In this document: positions 17,390 to 25,985 of the stretch, in pieces
Position numbering within the stretch: position 1 is the stretch's first letter
How the letters are laid out: every line of letters starts with the position of its first letter
Assembly: GCA_017642425.1 (NCBI GenBank)
Contig: JAGCPB010000084.1
Coordinates: forward strand, 1 to 64,000
DNA: 64,000 nt
Direction of reading: 5' to 3'
Source of the DNA: Bacteroidaceae bacterium
GTDB taxonomy: Bacteria; Bacteroidota; Bacteroidia; Bacteroidales; Bacteroidaceae
The notes under the pieces: model-generated
Database searches by the model: none
What the model saw: the letters and a program-made list of their open reading frames with translations, nothing else
What the model was told of the DNA's origin: nothing
Translations under genes and position numbers: made by a program

Positions 17390-17401
17390 GCCGTACTTGC
17401 A
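17390..17401 (+). repeat. isolated copy of the GCCGTACTTGCA motif
   Basis: GCCGTACTTGCA just after the miaB stop is identical to the motif at 20292-20303 in the nested inverted-repeat array beyond the PIF1 gene. The PIF1-like gene and the transposase remnant are therefore bracketed by copies. Confidence 0.5.
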
Positions 17402-17421
17402 CATCATCGGGTTTTTATGCC

Positions 17422-17429
17422 TACATTTG
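17422..17429 (+). promoter_or_regulatory. pif1-like gene -7 box
   Basis: TACATTTG fits TAnnTTTG and lies 25 bases before the ATG at 17455. Confidence 0.55.
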
Positions 17430-17454
17430 CCCTTGAAGACACATTAATGCTCCT

Positions 17455-19602
17455 ATGAAAAAAGATCACTTGTTTGAACTGGCCGAAAAATACATCTCTG
17501 AAACGGGTATTTCCGTTTTTCTGACCGGTAGGGCCGGGACCGGTAAAACCACTTTTTTAAAGTACATAGTAGAGAATACGCCTAAACGCTGTGTCGTGCT
17601 TGCGCCTACAGGCGTGGCGGCAATCAATGCCGGCGGCGTAACAATCCACTCCTTCTTCCAACTTCCGCTCTGCCCATACCTTCCTGATGTGAAGGAACTG
17701 GTTACCGAGTATCAGATGCCGGAGGCACACAGGCAGTTGCGCAAAGAGAAGGTCAAAATCATCAGAACCCTGGATCTGCTCATAATTGATGAAATATCGA
17801 TGGTAAGGGCTGACCTGATGGACTCCATTGATGCAGTCATGCGCAGGTACAGAAAAAATGATTTGCCTTTTGGTGGCGTACAGGTGCTGATGATTGGTGA
17901 TGCGCATCAGCTGCCTCCTGTTGTAACTGAACAGGATGAGCCTTGGCTCAAGAAAGTCTACAAATCACCTTTCTTCTTCCATTCCAAGGTGATGCAGCGG
18001 CTCAGGTATGTGACCATTGAGTTGGAGACCGTGTACAGGCAGTCTGACACGACTTTCCTTGATATTCTTAACAATATCCGCGGGGGAGTGATGGATAACA
18101 GCACATACCGTTTGCTGAACAGCCGCTTGGATCCGCGTTTCAACCCCGATGACTCATTTGCCTCAAAGAACCAAAGATGGATAAGGCTTACCACTCACAA
18201 CCGTCAGGCCGATACCATAAATCAGGAAAAGATGAGCGCTTTGAAAACCAGGTTGCATACTTTCTATGCAGAGATAGAAGGTAATTTTCCTGAGAATGCC
18301 CTTCCTGCTGAGAAAACACTGCAGTTGAAAGAGGGAGCACAGGTCATGTTCCTTAGGAATGACTCCCGTGAAGGAAGGTACTATAACGGCATGATAGCCA
18401 CCGTGACGGAACTTGATTATGACGGTATTACGGTGACCGATGAAAACGGCGATGAAATCAATGTTCCACTGGAAAAATGGGAGAATATCCAGTATGAAAT
18501 AGACAAGGAGACAAAAGAGATAACTCCGATAGTTGAAGGCACCTTCACCCAGTATCCTTTACGTGCCGCCTGGGCGGTGACAATTCATAAGAGCCAGGGA
18601 CTTACGTTTGACCATGTAATCATTGATGCCGCATCGGCCTTCAGTTTCGGGCAGGTTTATGTTGCTCTTTCAAGATGCCGCACGCTTGAAGGAATCGTAT
18701 TGAGCAGTCCAATATCACAATCCTGTCTTTTCAACAACAGTGATGTGTCCGGATTCCACGATGAATTCATGCCTGTCAGTGAAATGGAGAGAGGACTTCA
18801 GGAGGCACGTGAAGCGTATTTTATGAACATTCTCAATGAGTGTTTCAGCTTCTCGGAACTGGTAAGGCTGGTAGGTTGGACAGGCGGCATATTCAACAGC
18901 CATCTTAAGAACACCTATCCCGAACAGACAGAAAAGCTTGAGAACAACCGCAGGCGTATACGTGATCTGGAGGATATTGCAGAAAAGTTCCGTAGGGAAC
19001 TGGAACGTATAGGCTGCAGTGATAGGGAACACCTGGATGAAAGGGTATCAAAAGCTGCAGGATATTTCATGCCTTTTCTGGCAGAGTGCGCTGCAGAGGT
19101 AACTCCCATATTGTCCGTATCGGTAGATAACAATGAAGTAAAGAAAACGCTGGCAGATGCATCGGGCGAACTGATACCTGAACTTTCTTTCAGAATCCAG
19201 ACCATGAAGAAGATTCTTGAAAGCGGGTTCAGCATAGAGTCATTCCTGAATATAAGGAATGATATAATGCTCTCCACGCCATCTGAGCTTAAGAAGAAAC
19301 AGAAAAAGGAGTCCAAAACTGCCGTTGAAAAGGAGAAGAAAAGCAAACCCGATATATCACAGATCTATTCAAACAACCGTCATCCGGAGCTCATAGAACC
19401 TCTGACAGAATGGCGTACAGAACAGTATTTGTCTCAGAATATCCGCGCATACTGGGTTCTAACCCAGCGCACCCTTCTTGAAATAGCCGATACCTGTCCG
19501 TCCACCAAGGAGGAACTCCTTGCAGTCAACGGTTTCGGTCCCGCCAAATGGAAACAGTACGGCGAGGAGTTACTTGCTCTGATTGCCAAGCATAAAAAAT
19601 AA
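17455..19602 (+). CDS. PIF1-like DNA helicase with C-terminal HRDC domain
   Basis: This 715-residue SF1B helicase has Walker A GRAGTGKTT at residues 25-33 and Walker B LLIIDEISMV. Motif III is GDAHQLPPV, and the late motifs are AVTIHKSQGLTFD and VYVALSRCRTLEG. A charged, lysine-rich linker near residue 620 leads to a C-terminal HRDC-like nucleic-acid-binding domain (residues about 640-715, with VNGFGPAKWKQYG). This layout is common in Bacteroidota and probably serves genome maintenance. It is not part of an obvious defence island; the neighbours are miaB and a transposase remnant. Confidence 0.9.
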   Translation: MKKDHLFELAEKYISETGISVFLTGRAGTGKTTFLKYIVENTPKRCVVLAPTGVAAINAGGVTIHSFFQLPLCPYLPDVKELVTEYQMPEAHRQLRKEKVKIIRTLDLLIIDEISMVRADLMDSIDAVMRRYRKNDLPFGGVQVLMIGDAHQLPPVVTEQDEPWLKKVYKSPFFFHSKVMQRLRYVTIELETVYRQSDTTFLDILNNIRGGVMDNSTYRLLNSRLDPRFNPDDSFASKNQRWIRLTTHNRQADTINQEKMSALKTRLHTFYAEIEGNFPENALPAEKTLQLKEGAQVMFLRNDSREGRYYNGMIATVTELDYDGITVTDENGDEINVPLEKWENIQYEIDKETKEITPIVEGTFTQYPLRAAWAVTIHKSQGLTFDHVIIDAASAFSFGQVYVALSRCRTLEGIVLSSPISQSCLFNNSDVSGFHDEFMPVSEMERGLQEAREAYFMNILNECFSFSELVRLVGWTGGIFNSHLKNTYPEQTEKLENNRRRIRDLEDIAEKFRRELERIGCSDREHLDERVSKAAGYFMPFLAECAAEVTPILSVSVDNNEVKKTLADASGELIPELSFRIQTMKKILESGFSIESFLNIRNDIMLSTPSELKKKQKKESKTAVEKEKKSKPDISQIYSNNRHPELIEPLTEWRTEQYLSQNIRAYWVLTQRTLLEIADTCPSTKEELLAVNGFGPAKWKQYGEELLALIAKHKK

Positions 19603-19647
19603 CCAATTATATTTTCTTGTTTGCATTATTTACTAACCATTTTTATC

Positions 19648-20206
19648 ATGAAACAAATGATTCATTGTTGTTTCACTTCCCACGAAGAGGTGTTGTTCAG
19701 AAGTCCCGATGATGTAGGTGCTTTCCTCAATATTCTGGCTTTATGTTCCTGGAAATACGGAGTGGATATCTTTGCTGACACAGAGATGTCTAATCATGTG
19801 CATCTTTTGCTATTTTCATCGGATAAAAAGGAAAACAAACTATCATATGGGATGGCAGGAAAAACAGTGCACAAAAACGGATTTAATGCTAAAGGGGGTA
19901 TCCTTTATTCCGATTCCAGCCAACTGTCTGATTTTATAAGTTCGCTTAGAAAAAGATATACCTGGTATTTCATCAAAAAATATAGTCGAAATGACGGGAG
20001 GATGGGGCAGAAATATTATCCAACAATACTTATAGTGGCCTGATGGATGGGTTATGTCACCATCCGGAGTTTTCCTCAGACCTTGTTTTGAACAACTAAG
20101 GCAAACCGAGTTGTTGTTTGTTTCGCCGGGAGCATTTGAGTATAACATGTTCCGAAAGACCGATGCATTTTACCGGAGTTTAAGGTGCAATCCATTTATC
20201 AATTAA
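19648..20206 (+). pseudogene. decayed Y1 (REP-associated type) transposase
   Basis: The first intact frame (ATG 19648 to a stop at 20043) begins MKQMIHCCFTSHEEVLFR and has the HUH-like SNHVHLLLF. Both are typical of the Bacteroidales single-copy Y1_Tnp family related to RAYTs. The normal protein is longer. After the stop, related-looking sequence continues in other frames (LMDGLCHHPEFSSD in one, SPGAFEYNMFRKTDAFYRSL in another, ending at 20206). At least two frameshifts are therefore needed, and the gene is probably dead. A TTG at 19621 in frame is not favoured. The nested inverted-repeat array at 20290-20426 follows immediately. Confidence 0.7.
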
Positions 20207-20289
20207 AAAACGAGAAACGCTGGTCAATTCACAAAATACTGATTAATGAATTCCATATACAGGATAATCAGGCTCGGCGATGTCTTAGT

Positions 20290-20426
20290 TTGCCGTACTT
20301 GCATACGGATGCCATGTGAGCAGAGTTTTCTGCAAGTATGGCAGCGAAAACGCAGGTTTGAGCCATTATTGTGGCCATACTTGCGGGAAAACGGCTCTAT
20401 TAGGCTCTGGATTGCAAGTACGGCAA
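20290..20426. repeat. nested inverted-repeat array (REP/BIME-like)
   Basis: The outer arms TTGCCGTACTTGCA (20290-20303) and TGCAAGTACGGCAA (20413-20426) are exact complements. The inner arms GCAAGTATGGC (20332-20342) and GCCATACTTGC (20374-20384) are also exact complements and are variants of the same motif. The four copies alternate in orientation. The first copy can also fold as CCGTA-CTTGCA-TACGG. The flanking DNA from 20207 to about 20518 has no credible gene; a 61-codon frame across it shows no family features. Confidence 0.7.
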
Positions 20427-20518
20427 TTTAAAGGGCAGCAGAATGCATCAGCGATATGCATAAATGCATAAAGAAATTAAATAAATACATTCTTGCCGGC
20501 AAAAAAAGCTTAAAACAC

Positions 20519-20550
20519 TTGACAAGGGGCATAGCGGGGTATTATCTTTG
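20519..20550 (+). promoter_or_regulatory. promoter of the methyltransferase-ftsX operon
   Basis: TTG (20519-20521) is followed after 21 bases by TATCTTTG (20543-20550). This marks the start of the run methyltransferase, ftsX, DUF3098, uppP and truB. Confidence 0.7.
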
Positions 20551-20585
20551 CGGTCACTTTGCGCATACGCGTGCGTACATATAGG

Positions 20586-21494
20586 ATGACCTATCAGGAT
20601 TTTGAGCCTTGTCCGCTGTGCGGAGCGTCGGAACAGATACCTTATGCAAACTGTACTGACTTTACGGTAAGCAAAGAGTCTTTTACTCTGATGCGCTGCC
20701 AGTCATGCGGGGTGGTCTATACGCTTGATCCTCCATCGGAGGAGCAGATGTGCAGATATGACAAGCTTAACCTGAAACTCAAACTGGGAGACTCACCCAC
20801 AGGACTTACAAGCAGACTGTACTACCATGTCAGGAGCCGGATGCTGCGCAAGAAGGCAAGGATTGTGGAGAGTCAGGCTTACCGTACAAGCGGTTCACTG
20901 CTCAACTACGGTGCCAAGACGGGATTCTTCTCCCACAAGATGGAGAGGAGGGGCTGGAAGGTTACATCGGTAGAGAAATATCACGAGGAGAGACTCTTCT
21001 CACTCGAGATGTTCCACCATAGGATGATAGATGTTCCTGATATGGCTCTGCTTCAGGCCGGAACATTTGATGTAATAACAATGTGGCATGTCTTTGAACA
21101 CAGCCACCACCCTAACGAACTGTTGGACAGGTTCTACGAGTTGCTCAGACCGGGTGGCATCCTGGTGATGGCGTGCCCTAATATCCGTTCCACCGATGCC
21201 ATGCACTACGGCCCCTATTGGGCAGCGTATGATGTCCCCAGACATCTGTGGCATTTCAATCCAAACTCTATAACAGGGTTGGCATACCGGCACGGATTTA
21301 CGCTGATGCATCACGAAAAGATGCCATATGACAGTTTTTACATTTCCATACTGTCAGAGAGGCACTTAAGACACAGAATGGCATTTTTACGCGGAATGCT
21401 GCAAGGTTTACGGTCATGGAGAATCTCCATTACCAAACGTGGACGGAGCAGTTCGCTTGTATATGTTTTCAGAAAAAGACAAGAGACGGAATAA
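20586..21494 (+). CDS. SAM-dependent methyltransferase with N-terminal zinc ribbon
   Basis: This 302-residue protein resembles the Methyltransf_23 group. The N-terminus has a zinc-ribbon-like CPLCG...CQSCG pair, near residues 9-40. The Rossmann part begins at about residue 100 (SLLNYGAKTGFFSHKM), with the post-strand segment FDVITMWHVFEHSHHP and ELLRPGGILVMACPN. The glycine-rich SAM loop is GAKTG rather than the common GxGxG. Upstream TTG and GTG codons lie right at the predicted transcript start, so the ATG at 20586 is preferred. The substrate is unknown; relatives often act in sugar or surface-polymer methylation. ftsX starts one base after its stop. Confidence 0.8.
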   Translation: MTYQDFEPCPLCGASEQIPYANCTDFTVSKESFTLMRCQSCGVVYTLDPPSEEQMCRYDKLNLKLKLGDSPTGLTSRLYYHVRSRMLRKKARIVESQAYRTSGSLLNYGAKTGFFSHKMERRGWKVTSVEKYHEERLFSLEMFHHRMIDVPDMALLQAGTFDVITMWHVFEHSHHPNELLDRFYELLRPGGILVMACPNIRSTDAMHYGPYWAAYDVPRHLWHFNPNSITGLAYRHGFTLMHHEKMPYDSFYISILSERHLRHRMAFLRGMLQGLRSWRISITKRGRSSSLVYVFRKRQETE

Positions 21495-21495
21495 A

Positions 21496-22368
21496 ATGGT
21501 TAAACAAAAGAAAAAGAGAAAGATAGACCTGCTGTTCATAACGGCATGCATCAGTACTTCACTCGTGTTGCTGCTCATTGGTATTGTGGCACTTCTGCTT
21601 CTTACTGCAAATGACCTTTCACGCCATCTGAAACAGGAGATGACGGTAGAGGTAATTCTCAAGGAGAGTATAACCGAGACACAGTTTTCGGCACTCAGGC
21701 GCAGTATAGAGGCATCGCCTTACTGCTCGGTATGCTCGTACATATCAAAAGAGGACGCACTTAAGGATATGACAAAGGCTATGGGTACCGACCCGTCACA
21801 GTTCCTGGAGTACAATCCGTTCTACGCATCCCTGAACATCCGTCTTGAAGCGGACTACGCCTGCAGCGACAGCATCAAGGTCATAGAAAAACGCATCCTG
21901 GCCAAGGAGGGGGTGCGGGAGGTGACCTGGCAGAAAGACCTGCTGGACATAATAAACAGCAACATACGTAAAGTCGCGGGAATTCTGCTTATCCTTGCAC
22001 TGATACTGTCTCTGGTGTCTTTCACACTGATAAACAACACGATAAAACTGACCATATACGCCCAGCGTTTCATCCTTTATTCTATGAAACTGGTGGGTGC
22101 CAAGTGGTCATTCATACGCAAACCCTTCATAATCAGGAACCTTTGGATTGGTCTTGTATCGGCCGTGCTTTCCTGCATCATGATATGGTACGGACTCAAG
22201 ATAGGACTCAAATATGAACCCTGGCTCATCATGCTTTCCGAGTCCAGGATAATAATCCCCGTCTTCATTGTTGTTACACTCATAGGTCTGCTCATTACAG
22301 GACTGTGCGCACTTCACTCAGTAAACCGTTTTCTGAGAATGAGATCAGGAGAACTTCACTACGTCTAA
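21496..22368 (+). CDS. ftsX: cell division protein FtsX
   Basis: This is an inner-membrane permease-like protein that, with the ATPase FtsE, activates peptidoglycan hydrolases at the septum. The 290-residue protein has the FtsX layout. One N-terminal membrane helix (ITACISTSLVLLLIGIVALL) is followed by a periplasmic loop to about residue 150 and three helices at the C-terminal end, near residues 155-175, 205-225 and 250-270. The ATG at 21496 directly follows the previous stop. ftsE is not in the window, as is usual in Bacteroidota, where ftsX lies with uppP. Confidence 0.93.
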   Translation: MVKQKKKRKIDLLFITACISTSLVLLLIGIVALLLLTANDLSRHLKQEMTVEVILKESITETQFSALRRSIEASPYCSVCSYISKEDALKDMTKAMGTDPSQFLEYNPFYASLNIRLEADYACSDSIKVIEKRILAKEGVREVTWQKDLLDIINSNIRKVAGILLILALILSLVSFTLINNTIKLTIYAQRFILYSMKLVGAKWSFIRKPFIIRNLWIGLVSAVLSCIMIWYGLKIGLKYEPWLIMLSESRIIIPVFIVVTLIGLLITGLCALHSVNRFLRMRSGELHYV

Positions 22369-22384
22369 CATTAATATTCCCAAT

Positions 22385-22627
22385 ATGGACAAGAAAAAAT
22401 TTGCTTTCACCAAGACAAACTACATTCTGACTGCCGTCGGAATGGCAATCATCATCATCGGACTGCTTCTGATGACAGGTCCCAACTGCACAAACGAGTT
22501 CTTTGAACCCGACATTTTCAGCGTGCGCCGAATCAAGGTCGCTCCTATAGTGACTCTTATAGGTTTCATCATGGTAATCGTGGCTATTGCATACAAACCC
22601 AAAAAAGAAACAGAGGATAAAGAATGA
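22385..22627 (+). CDS. DUF3098 small membrane protein
   Basis: The 80-residue protein has two hydrophobic segments (residues 13-31 and 54-71) separated by a polar loop containing [15 protein letters not shown]. It ends in a charged tail. This is the DUF3098 family found in Bacteroidota between ftsX and uppP, which suggests a role in cell-envelope growth, although none has been shown. Its stop overlaps the uppP start by 4 bases. Confidence 0.85.
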   Translation: MDKKKFAFTKTNYILTAVGMAIIIIGLLLMTGPNCTNEFFEPDIFSVRRIKVAPIVTLIGFIMVIVAIAYKPKKETEDKE

Positions 22628-23445
22628 CTTGGTTTGAATCTCTTATATTAGGACTGCTGCAGGGACTTACAGAGTACCTGCCTATAAGCAGCAGCGGACA
22701 TCTGGCAATTGCGTCATCACTCTTTGGGATAGACGGTGAACAGAATCTGGCTTTCACGGTCATAGTCCACATCGCTACAGTCTTGAGTACCGTAGTCATA
22801 TTGTGGCAAGAGATTGTCTGGATATTCAAAGACCTGTTTACCCGTCAGAAATGGAACAGTTACAGCGGTCTGAACGAGGGTACCCGCTATGCCATCAACA
22901 TAATAATCTCCATGATTCCGGTGGCTATTGTGGGATTTTTCTTCAAGGACAGGATTGAGGGGATATTCGGCTCCGGCACAACCGTTGTAGGCTGCTGCCT
23001 GCTGGTTACAGCCGCCCTGCTTACATTTTCCTATTATGCAAAACCGCGACAGAAGGAACAGATAACAGGAATGCATGCCTTTGTTATAGGCATTGCACAG
23101 GCCATTGCCGTCCTGCCCGGTCTTTCACGCTCCGGCTCTACTATTGCAACCGGCCTTCTGCTGGGTGACAAGAAAGAGAAACTGGCACAGTTCTCATTCC
23201 TGATGGTGATTCCCCCTATATTGGGTGAGGCGCTTCTGGATATGAAGGACCTGCTGGAATCTGCCGGTGCCGGTGCTGCCGGAAACGAGACCGGCATAGG
23301 AGTGCTGATTATAGGATTCCTGGCCGCTTTCCTGTCAGGCTGTGCGGCTTGCAAGTGGATGATATCCATAGTCCGCAAAGGCAAACTGATCTGGTTTGGC
23401 GTCTATTGCGCTATTGTAGGATTACTCACTCTTGTGTTCCTCTAA
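22624..23445 (+). CDS. uppP: undecaprenyl-diphosphatase
   Basis: UppP (BacA) dephosphorylates undecaprenyl diphosphate at the inner membrane to recycle the lipid carrier used for peptidoglycan and polysaccharide. The 273-residue polytopic protein has the first active-site region [18 protein letters not shown] and the second [17 protein letters not shown]. Length and hydrophobic pattern are normal. It is translationally coupled to the DUF3098 gene. Confidence 0.96.
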   Translation: MTWFESLILGLLQGLTEYLPISSSGHLAIASSLFGIDGEQNLAFTVIVHIATVLSTVVILWQEIVWIFKDLFTRQKWNSYSGLNEGTRYAINIIISMIPVAIVGFFFKDRIEGIFGSGTTVVGCCLLVTAALLTFSYYAKPRQKEQITGMHAFVIGIAQAIAVLPGLSRSGSTIATGLLLGDKKEKLAQFSFLMVIPPILGEALLDMKDLLESAGAGAAGNETGIGVLIIGFLAAFLSGCAACKWMISIVRKGKLIWFGVYCAIVGLLTLVFL

Positions 23446-23449
23446 TAGA

Positions 23450-24145
23450 ATGGATTTCCGGGAAGGGGTCATATTGGCGTTCGACAAGCCTTACCGCTGG
23501 ACATCGTTCGATGTGGTGGGCAAGGTGCGCTGGCTGATATGCCGCCGCCTGGGAGTAAAGAAACTCAAGGTGGGGCATGCAGGAACCCTGGACCCGCTGG
23601 CAACAGGTGTTCTTATTGTCTGCACAGGCAAGGCCACAAAACGCATTGAAGAACTTCAATCCGGAACAAAAGAGTATTATGCCACCATAAGGCTTGGCGC
23701 TACAACCCCGTCATTTGACTTGGAGAAACCGATAGATGCCACCTACCCCACGGACCACATTACACGTGAAATGGTGGAACAGGTGCTGGAACGGTTCAGA
23801 GGCACGATTGAACAGGTACCCCCCACGTTCTCGGCCTGCAAGGTTGACGGCAAGCGCGCCTACAAGATGGCCCGCAAGGGCGATGAGGTGGAACTCAAAC
23901 CCAAGACGCTGGTCATAGACGAAATTGAACTAAAAGAATGCAATCTGCCGGACATAACAATAAGGGTGGTTTGCAGCAAGGGAACCTACATAAGGGCTTT
24001 GGCCAGGGATATAGGCCAGGCTTTGCAGAGCGGAGGGCATCTGATTGCCTTGAGACGCACCAGAGTTGGTGAATTCAAGGTTGAGGATTGCCTTAATCCG
24101 GAAAAGTTCAGCGAGTGGCTGGATGACGTAGAAATTGAAAATTGA
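23450..24145 (+). CDS. truB: tRNA pseudouridine(55) synthase
   Basis: TruB isomerises U55 in the T-loop of tRNAs. The 231-residue protein has the catalytic aspartate in GHAGTLDPLATGVL and the following KATKRIEELQSGTKEY, plus CSKGTYIRALARDIG. The short C-terminus lacks a full PUA domain, which is usual in Bacteroidota. ATG 23450 lies 4 bases after the uppP stop. The stop overlaps the 5' edge of the structured repeat. Confidence 0.96.
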   Translation: MDFREGVILAFDKPYRWTSFDVVGKVRWLICRRLGVKKLKVGHAGTLDPLATGVLIVCTGKATKRIEELQSGTKEYYATIRLGATTPSFDLEKPIDATYPTDHITREMVEQVLERFRGTIEQVPPTFSACKVDGKRAYKMARKGDEVELKPKTLVIDEIELKECNLPDITIRVVCSKGTYIRALARDIGQALQSGGHLIALRRTRVGEFKVEDCLNPEKFSEWLDDVEIEN

Positions 24146-24213
24146 ACTTTTGGAGCAGCGAGAGGAGAGACTAAGCTCGCTTAGGCTATCCCGAGTCGCG
24201 ACAAAAGTCAACG
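24143..24213 (+). repeat. structured intercistronic repeat, copy 2 (truB/queA)
   Basis: This is the second copy of the element at 9785-9852, in the same orientation relative to transcription and starting at the truB stop. It contains CTTTTGGAGCAG, CTAAGCTCGCTTAG and CCGAGTCGCGACAAAAG. It sits in the 107-base gap between truB and queA. Confidence 0.75.
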
Positions 24214-24252
24214 AAGTTAAAAATATATAACTATAAACACAAATAAAAGGGA

Positions 24253-25371
24253 ATGAAACTATCACAATTCAAATTCAAACTCCCCGAGGACAGGATTGCA
24301 CAGTATCCTGTAGAAAACCGCGACGAATCAAGACTGATGGTCGTGCACAAGAAAACGGATGAGATTGAACACGTGCTGTTCAAGGATATCCTGAATTACT
24401 TTGATGAAAAGGACGTTTTTGTATTCAATGACACCCGCGTTTTCCCCGCACGCATGTACGGAAACAAGGAGAAGACAGGTGCCCAGATTGAGGTTTTCCT
24501 GCTGCGTGAGCTGCGTGAAGAGAATCTGCTGTGGGACGTTCAGGTGGATCCCGCCCGTAAGATCCGCATCGGGAACAAACTCTATTTTGGCGAGGACAAC
24601 TCAATGGTGGCCGAGGTCATAGACAACACCACTTCACGTGGCCGCGTACTGCGTTTTCTCTATGACGGACCTCACGACGAGTTCAAGAAGGTCCTTTATG
24701 CCCTGGGCGAAGCCCCCATACCTACCTACATGAAACGTAAGGCCTGTGCCTGGACTTACGACGAGCAGGGCCAGGTAACCGCCAAGCCTATGGCCCAGAA
24801 AGAGGATGGTGATTTCTGTGACGAGGATAGTTTCCAGACCATATTCGCCACAAATGAGGGTGCCGTGACCGCTCCTACTGCCGGTCTGCACTTTAGCCGC
24901 GAACTCCTTAAGCGCATGGAGATAAAGGGTGTTGACCGCGCTTTCATTACCATGCACTGCGGCCTGGGTAATTTCCGCGAGATTGACGTGGAGGACCTGA
25001 CCAAGCACAAGATGGAATCAGAGGAGATGTATGTGACCGAAGAGTGCACCGAAATTGTAAACAGCGCAAAACTGGGCGGTCACAAGATCTGCGCTATTGG
25101 CAATACAGTGAACCGTGCGCTGGAGACCGTGGTGGGAACAGACCATCTGATCAAGCCGTTCGAAGGCTGGACCAACAAGTTCATATTCCCGCCTTACGAT
25201 TTCAGTGTGGCAGACAGCATGGTAAGCAACTTTCAGCTGCCCGAATCTATCCAGTTGATGCTAACCTGCGCATACGGCGGCTATGAGAAGGTCATGGCAG
25301 CCTACAATCTGGCTGTAAAAGAGGGTTACAGGTTTGGATGCTACGGTGATGCAATGCTCATAACAGACTGA
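24253..25371 (+). CDS. queA: S-adenosylmethionine:tRNA ribosyltransferase-isomerase
   Basis: QueA builds the epoxycyclopentane ring on preQ1-modified tRNA, the penultimate step of queuosine synthesis. The 372-residue protein starts [19 protein letters not shown], and has [27 protein letters not shown] and the C-terminal [21 protein letters not shown]. All are typical QueA signatures. It is about 20 residues longer than E. coli QueA. folK follows after 7 bases. Confidence 0.96.
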   Translation: MKLSQFKFKLPEDRIAQYPVENRDESRLMVVHKKTDEIEHVLFKDILNYFDEKDVFVFNDTRVFPARMYGNKEKTGAQIEVFLLRELREENLLWDVQVDPARKIRIGNKLYFGEDNSMVAEVIDNTTSRGRVLRFLYDGPHDEFKKVLYALGEAPIPTYMKRKACAWTYDEQGQVTAKPMAQKEDGDFCDEDSFQTIFATNEGAVTAPTAGLHFSRELLKRMEIKGVDRAFITMHCGLGNFREIDVEDLTKHKMESEEMYVTEECTEIVNSAKLGGHKICAIGNTVNRALETVVGTDHLIKPFEGWTNKFIFPPYDFSVADSMVSNFQLPESIQLMLTCAYGGYEKVMAAYNLAVKEGYRFGCYGDAMLITD

Positions 25372-25378
25372 TTGGCTT

Positions 25379-25843
25379 ATGGCTACAATGTACCTTTCTT
25401 TAGGCACCAATCTCGGAGACAGGCAGTCCAATCTGGAGACAGCCCTGACTCTCATAAGCCGTAAGATAGGTACTATTGAGGCTGCATCCCAATTGATTGA
25501 AACGGAACCATGGGGTTTTGACAGCCCGAACCGTTTCATGAACATGGCGGTTAAGGTAAGAACCATACTTGACCCCTTTCAGGCTCTCAAAGTGACCCAG
25601 GGAATTGAAAAGGATATGGGACGCACAGAGAAAAGCATGGATAAAGTGTATCATGACCGCGTGATTGATATCGACATACTTCTCTATGATGACATGATTC
25701 TGAACACAGAGAAACTGACAATTCCCCATCCGCTGATGCACAAGAGGATGTTTGTAATAAAACCCCTGGCAGAGATTGCACAGGATGTGATGCATCCCAT
25801 CCTGCACAGGACTATCAGGCAACTATCCGATAAAATGGAGTGA
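25379..25843 (+). CDS. folK: 6-hydroxymethyl-7,8-dihydropterin pyrophosphokinase
   Basis: HPPK transfers pyrophosphate from ATP to the pterin in folate synthesis. The 154-residue protein has SLGTNLGDR, ETEPWGF and the ATP/metal signature HDRVIDIDILLYDD. The C-terminal IPHPLMHKRMFVIKPLAEI is the usual HPPK end. Its stop is followed after 3 bases by a 44-codon frame. Confidence 0.95.
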   Translation: MATMYLSLGTNLGDRQSNLETALTLISRKIGTIEAASQLIETEPWGFDSPNRFMNMAVKVRTILDPFQALKVTQGIEKDMGRTEKSMDKVYHDRVIDIDILLYDDMILNTEKLTIPHPLMHKRMFVIKPLAEIAQDVMHPILHRTIRQLSDKME

Positions 25844-25846
25844 TTT

Positions 25847-25981
25847 ATGGCAGACAACTATCTGGAGAAGCATTATGAAGACTACCTGAAGCGTAAGGCC
25901 GCTTGGGAGAAATCGCGCAGACACGGTGCAGCGCCCGCACATCGCGCAACTCCGGACAGACCTGATGACGAAGCATTATGA
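25847..25981 (+). CDS. small basic-acidic protein, 44 residues
   Basis: An ATG 3 bases after the folK stop opens a 44-residue frame starting MADNYLEKHYEDYLKRKAAW and ending DRPDDEAL. It is highly charged with no membrane segment. Short proteins starting with NYLEK/YE are, as I recall, common next to folK in Bacteroidales, but I cannot check this. The stop lies 4 bases before the licD ATG. The tight spacing supports real translation. Confidence 0.55.
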   Translation: MADNYLEKHYEDYLKRKAAWEKSRRHGAAPAHRATPDRPDDEAL

Positions 25982-25985
25982 TTCT

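Noticed and set aside
17455..20206. Helicase plus transposase as a defence system
   Set aside because: The helicase is a common chromosomal PIF1/HRDC type and the transposase is a broken REP-type gene. No nuclease, toxin or sensor partner is present.
20246..20431. 61-codon forward frame in the array region
   Set aside because: It runs through the inverted repeats, is rich in cysteine and arginine as noise frames often are, and has no recognisable domain.
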